Origin: Bog-473 sp963828825
GTDB taxonomy: Bacteria > Actinomycetota > Acidimicrobiia > Acidimicrobiales > RAAP-2
Direction of reading: 5' to 3'
Assembly: GCA_963828825.1 (NCBI GenBank)
Contig: CAWHGF010000006.1
Location: forward strand, 21,330-85,329
Length of the DNA stretch: 64,000 nt
The translations under genes and the position numbers were made by a program. The notes under the pieces are model-generated. The model saw only the letters and a program-made list of their open reading frames with translations, was not told the DNA's origin and did not search any database. Shown here piece by piece: positions 54,299 to 62,365 of this stretch; position 1 is the stretch's first letter; each line of letters begins with the position of its first letter.

Positions 54299-54391
54299 CT
54301 CGGACCTGCTCGGCGTCGGCACATCTCTGTTGTCCCTCCTGCGGAGAGGTCGATCACTGGAACAGTAGATTGGCAGGCCAAGGAGGCCGAC

Positions 54392-54898
54392 GTGGATAGC
54401 CAGGAACTGAAGGACATCCAGACTCCGCTGAAGGCTCGCTATCGCGAAGACCCGAAGACGGCGTTGATCACCTTGGAGGCAGAGGGTCGTCTCGGGAGCG
54501 AAGAGGTGAGCTGTTCTGTGGCGACTGGTCGAGCAATGGTCGAGGCGGGTCTTCACCCGGCATCGGGGGGCGACGGCAGCTTCGCCTGTTCTGGAGACAT
54601 GTTGCTCCAGGCGTTGGTGGCTTGTGCTGGAGTGACGCTTCGTTCCGTCGCCACCAACCGGGGCCTTGAGGTCGAAGGCCTCGTGCGAGCGGAAGGGGAT
54701 CTCGATTTCCGTGGAACGTTGGGTGTCGATCGAGAGGCACCGGTCGGGTTCACGGCCATCCGACTTATGTTCGACCTCACGACCTCGGTGCCGGAGGACG
54801 AACTCAATGCCCTTATCCAAACGACGGAACGATACTGCGTCGTTCTACAAACTCTGACCCGATCACCTGTGATCAGGGTCACCTCCAAGGTTGGGTAG
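54392..54898 (+). CDS. OsmC family protein
   Basis: A 168-residue protein from GTG 54392, five bases after AAGGAGG. The OsmC/Ohr-type core is present: GDGSFACSGDMLLQALVACA, with the first active-site Cys position in VACAGVTLRSVA and a second Cys in ERYCVVLQTLTRSPVI. Members reduce organic hydroperoxides or act in thiol homeostasis. Both Cys are present, so peroxidatic activity is plausible. Confidence 0.85.
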   Translation: MDSQELKDIQTPLKARYREDPKTALITLEAEGRLGSEEVSCSVATGRAMVEAGLHPASGGDGSFACSGDMLLQALVACAGVTLRSVATNRGLEVEGLVRAEGDLDFRGTLGVDREAPVGFTAIRLMFDLTTSVPEDELNALIQTTERYCVVLQTLTRSPVIRVTSKVG

Positions 54899-54940
54899 AA
54901 GCCAGCCTTGATGTGGCAGCCCCGGGGTTTATCGGGCGCC

Positions 54941-54998
54941 CCCGTCGTGTCAGTGCGTCCCACCATCCCACCGTTCCGGCGGCAATGTACCGGGACCC
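54941..54998 (+). repeat. Interspersed palindromic repeat copy
   Basis: The left arm CCCGTCGTGTCAGTGCGTCC resembles the arm at 46595; the right part TTCCGGCGGCAATGTACCGG then GACCCC carries the GTCCC/GGGAC ends. Confidence 0.55.
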
Positions 54999-55096
54999 CT
55001 GTATCGGCATGCTGGTCGCCCTGCAACTAAGGCGCCTGAGCCCGCGCTCAAGCTCATGGTCACAAAGGCCGATCCCTCTAACCCGAGGGAGACGAC

Positions 55097-55687
55097 ATGA
55101 CGAACACGCCAGAGTCAGAAGGCGACCTTCTGGAAGGTGAGGTCGGCGATTCCGAGGTCCAGCTGGCAGTCGGAACGGTGGTCTGTGTTTGGAACTACTA
55201 CCTTCGCCGCTGGACGGGCGGTTTTGCCGTCGCTGAAGTGCTTGCCGGTGGCTACCGCCTGCGCCGCCTCTCTGACGACTACGTCTTTAGCCATGTCTTC
55301 AGCGCCGACGAGGTGATGGAGGAGCGACGCAAGATCCAGGAGCCTGGTATCGACGGGTTCCACGTCGACCGTCGGATCGCCGACGCCGGTGCTACCGAGG
55401 ACCAGGACGCCGGTGCTACCGAGGACCAGGACGCCGGTGCTACCGAGGACCAGGACGCCGGTGCTACCGAGGACCAGGTAGACCGATTCCGACGGTCTAC
55501 CCTCCGGAAGAGAGTCTCCATGATGAACCTGGTGACTTTGGGAATTGCAATAGGCGCCTTGTCGGCGATTTTCGACAACGTGGTGTTTGTTCTGCTCTTC
55601 ACAATCTTTTTGGTGCTCAATAGTGTGCGTATGTACCTATTGACGCCGTTCATCGATCGGCGGGTCCGCAAACGTCAAGCGGGGTGA
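55097..55687 (+). CDS. Hypothetical membrane protein with four DAGATEDQ repeats
   Basis: A 196-residue protein. The N-terminal ~90 residues form a small beta-rich domain (VVCVWNYYLRRWTGGFAVAE, then YRLRRLSDDYVFSHVF). Four identical eight-residue acidic repeats follow (DAGATEDQ). A basic stretch leads to two hydrophobic helices (VTLGIAIGALSAIFDNVVFV and LLFTIFLVLNSVRMYLL) and a basic end. The acidic linker is probably flexible. Function unknown. The gap on its right (55688-55743) holds a repeat copy. Confidence 0.68.
   Translation: MTNTPESEGDLLEGEVGDSEVQLAVGTVVCVWNYYLRRWTGGFAVAEVLAGGYRLRRLSDDYVFSHVFSADEVMEERRKIQEPGIDGFHVDRRIADAGATEDQDAGATEDQDAGATEDQDAGATEDQVDRFRRSTLRKRVSMMNLVTLGIAIGALSAIFDNVVFVLLFTIFLVLNSVRMYLLTPFIDRRVRKRQAG
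55382..55477. repeat. Four exact tandem 24-bp units
   Basis: The unit GACGCCGGTGCTACCGAGGA (plus CCAG) repeats at 55382, 55406, 55430 and 55454. It encodes DAGATEDQ four times. Confidence 0.92.
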
Positions 55688-55691
55688 TGTG

Positions 55692-55724
55692 AGTGACACG
55701 GACCCGGCAATGTACGGGGAAACC
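55692..55724 (+). repeat. Interspersed palindromic repeat copy
   Basis: AGTGACACGGACCCGGCAAT followed by GTACGGGGAAACC: CCCGGC core plus GTACGGGG right arm. Confidence 0.45.
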
Positions 55725-55743
55725 CCACTGGTTGGAGTGGTAG

Positions 55744-56322
55744 TCAGTACTTGAGCGCAGCAACCAGCAGTTGCTCGGGCTGGTCGTCTATCGCTAATGG
55801 CCGAAGACCGACAGTCGTTACTTGATCGAGAAAGTCGACATTCGTGAGCCGATCCGGAGGGTGCACAAACAGATGGCGAGACAGCCAGTCATGGTTGGCG
55901 ACGTCATGATCCTGCGAGAACAGTCGTCCCCTGACCTTTAGAACTCTGGCGATCTCTTGTAGCCCAGCTCTCCAGTCAGGCACGTGGTGCAATACCGCGA
56001 AGTTGAAGACCGCATCGAATGCCTCGTTCTGGTATGGAAGGTTCGTGACGTCACCTTCCACGACAGCCACTCGATCTCCATATTTGGCAAGTCGACCACT
56101 GGCTCGTTGGACCATCTTCGGGTCGACGTCGATCGCAGTAACGCGACTTGCACCGAAATCCTCGATCTCTCCTGCAACACATTCGCCCGGTCCACAGCCA
56201 ATGTCGAGGACCTCCAGCCCCTCGGTACGCCCGCCCAGTGCGATGAGTTTCGGGATCACGCTCCTCCGCAGTCGCTTGGTTCGCAATCCACTGTTGATGT
56301 AAATGGACTCTGCCCAATTCAT
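55744..56322 (-). CDS. Class I SAM-dependent methyltransferase (Methyltransf_11 type)
   Basis: About 192 residues from ATG 56322 (a GTG two codons upstream is possible). Motif I is LEVLDIGCGPGECVAGEIED, the acidic residue is in VTAIDVDPKMV, motif II is VVEGDVTNLPYQNEAFDAVF and the post-motif is VLKVRGRLFSQDHDV. The NFAVLHHVPDWRAGLQEIAR segment is typical. Substrate unknown. Repeat copies flank it at 55692 and 56353. Confidence 0.87.
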   Translation of the reverse strand: MNWAESIYINSGLRTKRLRRSVIPKLIALGGRTEGLEVLDIGCGPGECVAGEIEDFGASRVTAIDVDPKMVQRASGRLAKYGDRVAVVEGDVTNLPYQNEAFDAVFNFAVLHHVPDWRAGLQEIARVLKVRGRLFSQDHDVANHDWLSRHLFVHPPDRLTNVDFLDQVTTVGLRPLAIDDQPEQLLVAALKY

Positions 56323-56352
56323 GCGCACCCACGAGACTCTATGACTTCCGTG

Positions 56353-56380
56353 TGTCTCGGACCCGGCGACAGGGGACGCC
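56353..56380 (+). repeat. Interspersed palindromic repeat copy
   Basis: GTCTCGGACCCGGCGACAGG followed by GGACGCC. Last copy recognised in the 38-56 kb series. Confidence 0.45.
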
Positions 56381-56444
56381 CAATCACGACCGGTAACGGT
56401 TCCGGTGGACGTTTCTCCGCCGGTGATGCCCCACAGGGCGTTCT

Positions 56445-56790
56445 TCAGGGGGCGCAGTCGACCAGCACGTCGGGCGGCGGGCTTTCGGGTGGGGCGCTTA
56501 AGTCGACGCCAGTCAGATCCTTGACTTGGCCACGGAACCAGGTCGTGAACTCGTTGTTGGTGGTGGCGAGATGCGTAAACGTTTCCTCGATGTCGGGAGC
56601 CTCAAACCACACCAGCCTGAAGCTCCCCATCGGAGTTTCCCGAAGGGCCCCACGTCTCCCGGGCAATCTTCGATGAACTCAACTGCTCCTCGAATCCCTT
56701 TCGGCCTTCCCCCATGCATGCGGCAGCGAAGTTCCTGCCTTCTTGTTCTTTGCCGGGAAGTATCGGGAACGCGCCATTGAACACTGCCAT
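56445..56790 (-). pseudogene. Conserved hypothetical protein of about 115 residues, frameshifted
   Basis: ATG 56790 starts MAVFNGAFPILPGKEQEGRN, continuing to SSSKIARETWG. The match then changes frame at about 56655 and continues LRETPMGSFRLVWFEAPDIE, ending WFRGQVKDLTGVDLSAPPES and PPPDVLVDCAP at 56445. The total span is 346 bp, one base more than a whole number of codons, consistent with a single-base insertion. The fold looks like a small alpha/beta-barrel-type dimeric protein, not assigned. A C-terminal fragment of a second copy is at 54161. Confidence 0.65.
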
Positions 56791-57236
56791 GAGCTCTTCT
56801 CCTTGTTCGTCCGCAGTAGCACCAGAGACGGAGTCATCCTGTCGCCAAAGCCGCTCATGCGCAACCGCGATTACCTGACTGGTCAGCCTCGGGTACGTCG
56901 TCCTATGGCTGGTGATGGTGGCCGATCAAGAGGCCATCCGTAGATATCCTCCAGCATCGTCGTAGGTTCGGCTTTCTGCCCCCGCGTGTCTCATCCAAAC
57001 AATGCCAGGTCGCGCCACATCATTTTGAAATAGCTCTGACGCAAGGACATAGAGAAGTTGTGGTGGTTGTGTAGCGAGGACTCCCGGAAGAGCGCGCCGT
57101 AAATACCCTGAAGCAGGGTGCGAATTGCGAGGCCCACTCGACTGACACGCACGAAACTGATACACGCCATCCTGGCACTACCTCGCTTAATCGCAAACTC
57201 CAAGCGAATCTTCCTGAGAATCTAATCACCCAAAAC
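56791..57236. other. Region left of the nested IS, no supported gene
   Basis: About 445 bp. A minus-strand frame at 56991-57203 (70 codons, with SMSLRQSYFKMMWRDLALFG at its end) has natural-looking composition but no family and no good ribosome site, so it is left uncalled. Confidence 0.35.
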
Positions 57237-57278
57237 TGAATCGGCCTGGGTTTGCCGGAGGCTCGTTTGTTTGGTTCC

Positions 57279-57593
57279 TCATGCCACTGCGGGCTGAGAT
57301 CTGAGACGGTACTCGGCTTCGACTTCGGCGGGCGTCCGGTCGTAGAGCTCTCCGTGGAGACGCTCCTCGTTGAACCACGACACCCAGGCGCAGGTGGCGA
57401 TCTCGAGGTCGTCGAGGCCCTTCCAAGGCCCGCCGTTGGCGGCAAGGGCGGCGGGGTTGCGGTGCAGCTCGGTCTTGAACAGGCCGATGACCGATTCAGC
57501 CATGGCGTTGTCGAAGCTGTCGCCGATCGTCCCGATCGACGGTGCGGCCCCGATGTCGTCGAGGCGCTCGGTGTAGGCAATTGAGGTGTATTG
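57279..57593 (-). pseudogene. IS3 OrfB transposase, C-terminal part
   Basis: Reads QYTSIAYTERLDDIGAAPSI, then GDSFDNAMAESVIGLFKTEL (catalytic Glu) and ATCAWVSWFNEERLHGELYD to the stop at 57279. It continues directly from the N-terminal part that ends at 59049; the break is the IS30 insertion between Gln and Tyr codons. Confidence 0.85.
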
Positions 57594-59048
57594 CCCAGGC
57601 TCAAGGAGTCGTCGCAACACGTGTCTGTCGGGCAGAGCTTAGAAGCTCGTCGAGGGCTTCGGATGGCGTCTTCCAGCCGAGGGTCTTGCGGGGTCTTGTG
57701 TTGAGCGCGAGCGCGACGGCGTCCAAGTCTTCGCTGGAGTGACGGGATAGCTCGGTGCCCTTCGGGAAATACTGACGTAACAGTCCGTTGGTGTTCTCGT
57801 TTGTTCCGCGCTGCCAAGGGCTTTGGGGATCGCAGAAATAGATGGCCAGCCCAGTGTCGATGCGCAGCTGCGCGTGCTGAGCCATTTCTGCGCCTTGGTC
57901 CCACGTGAGCGATCGGCGCAGTTGCTCGGGCAATGTCATGATCTGCTCGGCGATGGCGTCGCGAACTGCCTCTGCCCCGTGACCGGCAAGTGGAGGTCCG
58001 TTCTTGACGCGGGGTTCGATGCCGTGGCCCTCCATTGGGGGAAGGCGCAGCAACATCGTGAACCGAGTGGTGCGCTCGACGAGGGTGCCGATTGCCGATC
58101 GGTTCAAACCCATGATGAGGTCACCCTCCCAGTGGCCAGGAACGGCACGATCCTCCGCTTCGGCCGGTCGTTCGCTGATCATGATCTCGGGGGTGACGAA
58201 CTTCTTCCCTCGTCCACGCGTGCGAGCCCGTGGCACGCGTAGGGCTCGACCCGTCCGCAGGCAGGCGACGAGCTCACGCTTGAGTGCACCTCGGCCCTGG
58301 ACGTAGAGCGCCTGGTAGATCGCCTCATGCGAGATCCGCATGGACTCATCATTGGCGAAATCCACCCGCAACCGGTTCGAGATCTGCTCGGGGCTCCACG
58401 CCTTCGCCCATCGGCGGTCCTGGCGGCGGCCGTGCCGGCGGCCGATGAAGCGGACCGTCGGACCGGAAACCTCGGTCCCGTCCGGTCGGGTAATCAGCCC
58501 CGAAAGCCGGTCCTGCACGTAGTCGCGCAGCTTCTCGTTGGCAGCCAGCTTGGCCACCTTTGGTCTCTTTGCCCGGCGATCAGCGTGCCATTGCGCATTG
58601 ATGGCTCGATAACCCGACGACCCCGCCCGCGTGGCGGCATTGCGGCGCAGCTCTCGGCTGATCGTCGACGGTGAACGGTTTGTCTGTCGGGCGATCTCGC
58701 GCACACCGCAGTCTTTCGCCTTGAGGATGGCGATCTCCTCGCGCTCGGCGAAGGACAAGTAACGGCCAGATAACGGGGCCAGGCTGACGGGGCGCATCCC
58801 GCCAGCCTCACGGAACCACCTACTCCCAACGGGGGATGACACCCCCACCGACAGTGCCGCGTCCTCACTCGACAGCCCCTTGGCGATCCCGACCCAGAAC
58901 CGCTGCACTTGATCGCGCTGCCAGACCGGTGGCCGCCCCGGCGAGTAGATCTTGCCCCGCATCGCCCACGTCGCCCTTTGTTGCCTGCCAATTCCCATCC
59001 CGTAACACCTCCATCATTGAGGTGTTGCGACCACCACTCGAATCCGCC
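57594..59048 (-). mobile_element. IS30-family insertion sequence inside the IS3 element
   Basis: About 1455 bp. The target duplication is TTG (57591-57593 and 59049-59051). Imperfect ends of about 26 bp share GTCGCAACAC as their inner block (left CCAGGCTCAAGGAGTCGTCG, right complement GCGGATTCGAGTGGTGGTCG). It carries a single transposase gene. Confidence 0.8.
57601..58998 (-). CDS. IS30-family transposase
   Basis: A 465-residue transposase that looks intact. The N-terminal region has two helix-turn-helix parts (GIAKGLSSEDAALSVGVSSP and EIARQTNRSPSTISRELRRN). The DDE core has GHWEGDLIMGLNRSAIGTLV (first Asp), LTWDQGAEMAQHAQLRIDTG (second Asp) and WQRGTNENTNGLLRQYFPKG (Glu). The start is taken at 58998; an in-frame Met at 58962 is an alternative. 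It is probably the only active transposase in the window. Confidence 0.92.
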   Translation of the reverse strand: MGIGRQQRATWAMRGKIYSPGRPPVWQRDQVQRFWVGIAKGLSSEDAALSVGVSSPVGSRWFREAGGMRPVSLAPLSGRYLSFAEREEIAILKAKDCGVREIARQTNRSPSTISRELRRNAATRAGSSGYRAINAQWHADRRAKRPKVAKLAANEKLRDYVQDRLSGLITRPDGTEVSGPTVRFIGRRHGRRQDRRWAKAWSPEQISNRLRVDFANDESMRISHEAIYQALYVQGRGALKRELVACLRTGRALRVPRARTRGRGKKFVTPEIMISERPAEAEDRAVPGHWEGDLIMGLNRSAIGTLVERTTRFTMLLRLPPMEGHGIEPRVKNGPPLAGHGAEAVRDAIAEQIMTLPEQLRRSLTWDQGAEMAQHAQLRIDTGLAIYFCDPQSPWQRGTNENTNGLLRQYFPKGTELSRHSSEDLDAVALALNTRPRKTLGWKTPSEALDELLSSARQTRVATTP

Positions 59049-59675
59049 TTGCGATCCCGCATCGGAGTGACACGTGACGCAGGCGAGATCGCTGTGTCGA
59101 CGTGACCACGCGGCCATGTTCGAGCGCGTCGAGGACCAGGGTCGTCGTCATCGAGCGCGCCGCCTTCCAGCCGACGAGGCGCCGGGAGAAGACGTCGATC
59201 ACGAAGGCGACGTAGACGATGCCGCTCCATGTCGAGCAGTACGTGAAGTCGCACACCCACAGTTCGTCGGGACGGCTGGCGCTGAAGTTGCGATTGACGA
59301 GGTCCGGGGCGCGGACGTGGTCCGGATCGGACTTGGTGGTGAAGCGCTTCTTCGCCCGGCTGGCCCCGCGTATGCCCTGGCAGCGCATGAGGCGGGCTAC
59401 CTGGTCGCGCCCGACGTTGTGGCCGGCACGGCGGGCCGCCTTGGTCAGCTTGCGCCGTCCGTAGACCGAGTAGTTGCGCTTCCAGAGCGCCTCGAGCTTG
59501 GGGCCGAGCTCGGCGTCGCGCAGGGCGCGGGCCGACGGCGGACGGGACTTGGCGTCGTAGTAGGTGGAGGGGGCGACCGCGAGCTGTTCGCAGATCGGCT
59601 CGACCCCCCATCGACGCCCATCGGTCGTGCGGTCCCGATGGGCGTCGATGAAGGCAACTACTTCTTGTGTCGGCG
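59049..59675 (-). pseudogene. IS3 OrfB transposase, N-terminal part, frameshifted
   Basis: It begins just after OrfA in the -1 frame with TQEVVAFIDAHRDRTTDGRR. It continues as RNYSVYGRRKLTKAARRAGH and GIRGASRAKKRFTTKSDPDH, with the first catalytic Asp in DELWVCDFTYCSTWSGIVYV. Near 59115 an extra G moves the rest (AAWSRRHSDLACVTCHSDAG) to another frame. It ends at the IS30 insertion after the Gln codon at 59049. Confidence 0.82.
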
Positions 59676-59987
59676 GTCGAGCTCCGCCCCGAAGAAACTG
59701 GCCGCTGCCTGCAAGATGTCATTGGCCCGCCGCAGCTCGAAATTCTCCTTGCGCAGGCGCTTGAGCTCGGCCTGCTCCTCGCTCGTCATCCCCGGCCGCT
59801 TGCCGGCGTCGACGTCGGCTCGCTTGACCCAGGCCCGCAGCGACTCGTCGCCGACGCCCAGCTGACGGGCCACCCTCGAGATCACCGTCTTGTCGTGGGG
59901 GTCCTGCTCTCGCAGCTCATGCACCATGCGCACCGCCCTCTCCTTCAGCTCAGGCGGGTACCGCTTCGTGGTCGGTTGCTTCTCCAT
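59658..59987 (-). CDS. IS3 OrfA (helix-turn-helix transposase subunit)
   Basis: A 109-residue protein starting MEKQPTTKRYPPELKERAVR. The HTH is VISRVARQLGVGDESLRAWV and the leucine-zipper-like end is ELKRLRKENFELRRANDILQ, then AAASFFGAELDRRHKK. The end overlaps OrfB around an A/G-rich stretch suited to -1 frameshifting. Intact, but without a working OrfB the element cannot move by itself. Confidence 0.9.
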   Translation of the reverse strand: MEKQPTTKRYPPELKERAVRMVHELREQDPHDKTVISRVARQLGVGDESLRAWVKRADVDAGKRPGMTSEEQAELKRLRKENFELRRANDILQAAASFFGAELDRRHKK

Positions 59988-60207
59988 GGCTCCATCCTCG
60001 CTTCCAAGGTATGGAGCCTCCAGGATTCCCAGGCCGATTCAAACTGAACGGACCTTGGTTCCGCATTGCGCCGACTTGTTCGCAGTGCAGAAACGTTCGC
60101 TGGGTGACAAATCAGGTTGGGACTCGGCTCTCGCCAGATTTGGGATTTGATCCAATCTCACCCGAGAAGGCCTTTTCTGCGCTGAGAGCGTCGAGCTTGG
60201 TAGGCAA

Positions 60208-62187
60208 CTAAACGGGCTTCGGATGCCCGATAAGAAAGCCTTGGGCATAATCCACTCCGTATTCCCGGACCACTGCGAGCGTCTCGGCGTCCTCCACTCC
60301 CTCCGCGATCGTTTGGCAGCCGAAGGCTCGGGCCAAGCTGACAATCGCCTTGACAACGTGCTGGTTGGCCGGATTCGACACCAGATCCCGTACGAACTCA
60401 ATGTCGATCTTGATATGACTGATAGGAAGCCTCTTCAGGTAGGTCAGGCTCCCGAAACCCGTGCCGAAATCGTCAAGGGCGATACCACAGCCCATGTCCA
60501 CCAGGCGCAAAGCGAAGGCTTGACCGGTATCGATATCTCGCATCATCGCCGTCTCAGTGATCTCGAAGACGATGTTGGCGGGGTCGCAACCTGTCCGACC
60601 TAGTTCACGCTCGATCTGGGGAAGCAGGTCCATGGTGCTAATCGACTCAGCCGAGAGGTTCACTTTCAGCTGACGCCCGCTTGCCGCCAACCAGATCGCT
60701 CGGTTGACCACCCAGTGATCGATTTCGCCAATGAGCCCGCACTTCTCAGCAATGGGGAGGAACCCTCCGGGCGAAATGATCTCTCCCTGTAAACCCGACA
60801 TTCGCAGCAAGAGCTCTTCGCTGGGGTCCCCGCCGGTGAGGGGGAGGATTGGCTGAGAATACAGAAGAAGCTGATCGTGATCGATGGCCTCGCGAATTCG
60901 TCCCATCCAGGTCAACGCAGCCGACTCCCGGTACGCCCGAGCGTCCTCGGTCTTCTCTTCGGTAACATCACGAAATACGGCCACCACTCCGTGCACGTTT
61001 CTCCCGCTCACCAGCGGAGCGGCGGAATAGGCCACTGGGAAAATCGAACCGTCCTTGCGCGTGAAAGCCTCGTTGGCCATTCGAACCGTCCGGGCTTGGG
61101 TCCGCACCTTCAGCAACTCGCACTCTTCTTCGGGCAATGGCGAACCATCCGCGTGTTGGCGGTGAATGACAGCATGGACGGGTCGGCCGTGCAGTTCAGC
61201 CTCTGTCCATCCCAACATGCTCGTCGCCGCGGCATTCATGGACATCAATCGACCCTTGGCATCCAATGTAAAAAGGCCCTCTGCCATGTTGTCTACGACA
61301 ACCGAACGAAACTCTTCGGCTTGGTGCCGGTCAGTGACGTCGACCACGACAATCCCGATTCCGATGGTCTGATCGGCAATTTGCACCGGATGACAGCTGA
61401 CCAGCCAATGGCGGATCTCTCCCGGGCTGGCGGCGGTTTCCCCAAACATCGGATGGTTCACCACCGCACGGCCGGTGTCGAGCACACGGTGGTAGAGCGG
61501 TTCGATCTGGCTCCATAAGGCCGGAACGACCTCGGACACACGGCGGCCAAGCATCTCGCGCACTGTGCAGCCGCTCATGGCCGCGAGCATCTCGTTTATC
61601 CGGACGCAGCGGAAGTCCAAATCGACGAAGCCGAACCCTACTGGTGCCGTCGACTGGAGTGTTTCGAGCAATGTCAGCGATTCGGCGGCCACCCTCTCAG
61701 AACTGCGAAGATGGGTCTCCAGCCGCTTTTGGTCCTCGAGATCATCGCATGTCCCCACCCAGCGACGAATCAGGCCACGTTCGAATACCGGAGCAGCCCG
61801 AACCGACATCCATCGATACTCGGCATCCACACAGCGGATACGCCACTCAACGTCCAAGGCCACCTCGGCTCGACGCGCACAGTCCCAGTCGTACCGGGCT
61901 CTATCGGCGTCGTCGGGATGAAGAGCTCCAATCCAAGACGCTTCCAAGTTGCGCCCGGGCGAAAGCCCGAGAAATTCGGAGCATCGACGATTGACGAACT
62001 CGATTGAGCCATCAGCCCCGGCGATCCAGACGATCATTGGGAGCGACGCCAAAGAACTCTCGAACAGTTCGGGGGGCAAGCCGCAGCCATCGACAGCCCT
62101 GGGCGCCAGCTTGGCGGTCTCCCCTCTCGTGGACGGGACCGAACCACCTCCACGGCTCAGCAACGAAAGGTGGCGGTGGCGGCTCAT
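60208..62187 (-). CDS. PAS-PAS-PAS-EAL protein, predicted c-di-GMP phosphodiesterase
   Basis: A 659-residue cytoplasmic protein with no membrane segments. Three PAS domains lie at about residues 42-160 (SLPMIVWIAGADGSIEFVNR), 172-290 (TAPVGFGFVDLDFRCVRINE) and 295-415 (MAEGLFTLDAKGRLMSMNAA), followed by an EAL domain without GGDEF. EAL catalytic features are present: ExLxR-type SEELLLRM, VNLSAESI, EITETAMM, LDDFGTGFGSLTYLKRLPIS, KIDIEFVRD and AEGVED, with a QGF end. It should hydrolyse c-di-GMP in response to a PAS signal. It is divergent from a PAS-LuxR gene. Confidence 0.92.
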   Translation of the reverse strand: MSRHRHLSLLSRGGGSVPSTRGETAKLAPRAVDGCGLPPELFESSLASLPMIVWIAGADGSIEFVNRRCSEFLGLSPGRNLEASWIGALHPDDADRARYDWDCARRAEVALDVEWRIRCVDAEYRWMSVRAAPVFERGLIRRWVGTCDDLEDQKRLETHLRSSERVAAESLTLLETLQSTAPVGFGFVDLDFRCVRINEMLAAMSGCTVREMLGRRVSEVVPALWSQIEPLYHRVLDTGRAVVNHPMFGETAASPGEIRHWLVSCHPVQIADQTIGIGIVVVDVTDRHQAEEFRSVVVDNMAEGLFTLDAKGRLMSMNAAATSMLGWTEAELHGRPVHAVIHRQHADGSPLPEEECELLKVRTQARTVRMANEAFTRKDGSIFPVAYSAAPLVSGRNVHGVVAVFRDVTEEKTEDARAYRESAALTWMGRIREAIDHDQLLLYSQPILPLTGGDPSEELLLRMSGLQGEIISPGGFLPIAEKCGLIGEIDHWVVNRAIWLAASGRQLKVNLSAESISTMDLLPQIERELGRTGCDPANIVFEITETAMMRDIDTGQAFALRLVDMGCGIALDDFGTGFGSLTYLKRLPISHIKIDIEFVRDLVSNPANQHVVKAIVSLARAFGCQTIAEGVEDAETLAVVREYGVDYAQGFLIGHPKPV

Positions 62188-62365
62188 GACCTATTCGTCG
62201 GTCGATTACGAAGTTCTGACGATGGACGAACTGTCCGAATGTCCCTCGATGGCCTGATGGGACACATTCCAGGCTCGCAGGCCGAAAAGGTAGTGGCTCG
62301 TTCTGGGGCCCTGGGCTGGCAAGTGATGCTCCGGTAGGCTTTTGGCCACATCAGCGGAGGCGTCG

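Larger units (their letters stand above)
57237..60041 (-). mobile_element. IS3-family element, interrupted by an IS30-family element
   Basis: Terminal inverted repeats are TGAATCGGCCTGGG...GGAGGCTC, inward from 57237 and, on the complement, from 60041. The flanking three bases are AAC on both sides (57234-57236 and 60042-60044), a target duplication of IS3 size. Without the inner insertion (57594-59048 plus one target copy) the element is 1347 bp, normal for IS3. OrfA is intact; OrfB is split and has one further frameshift. Confidence 0.85.

Noticed and set aside
54050..54391. N-terminal extension of the OsmC gene
   Set aside because: The frame crosses the gene fragment and the repeat at 54264; GTG 54392 has a good ribosome site.
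38141..56380. Canonical integron attC sites
   Set aside because: The repeats lack the RYYYAAC...GTTRRRY core; in the copy at 45915 the GTT/AAC blocks are in the opposite order. Only the general layout is integron-like.
56991..57203. Minus-strand 70-codon frame beside the IS3 element
   Set aside because: No family or ribosome site; could be a gene remnant cut by insertion, but this cannot be supported.
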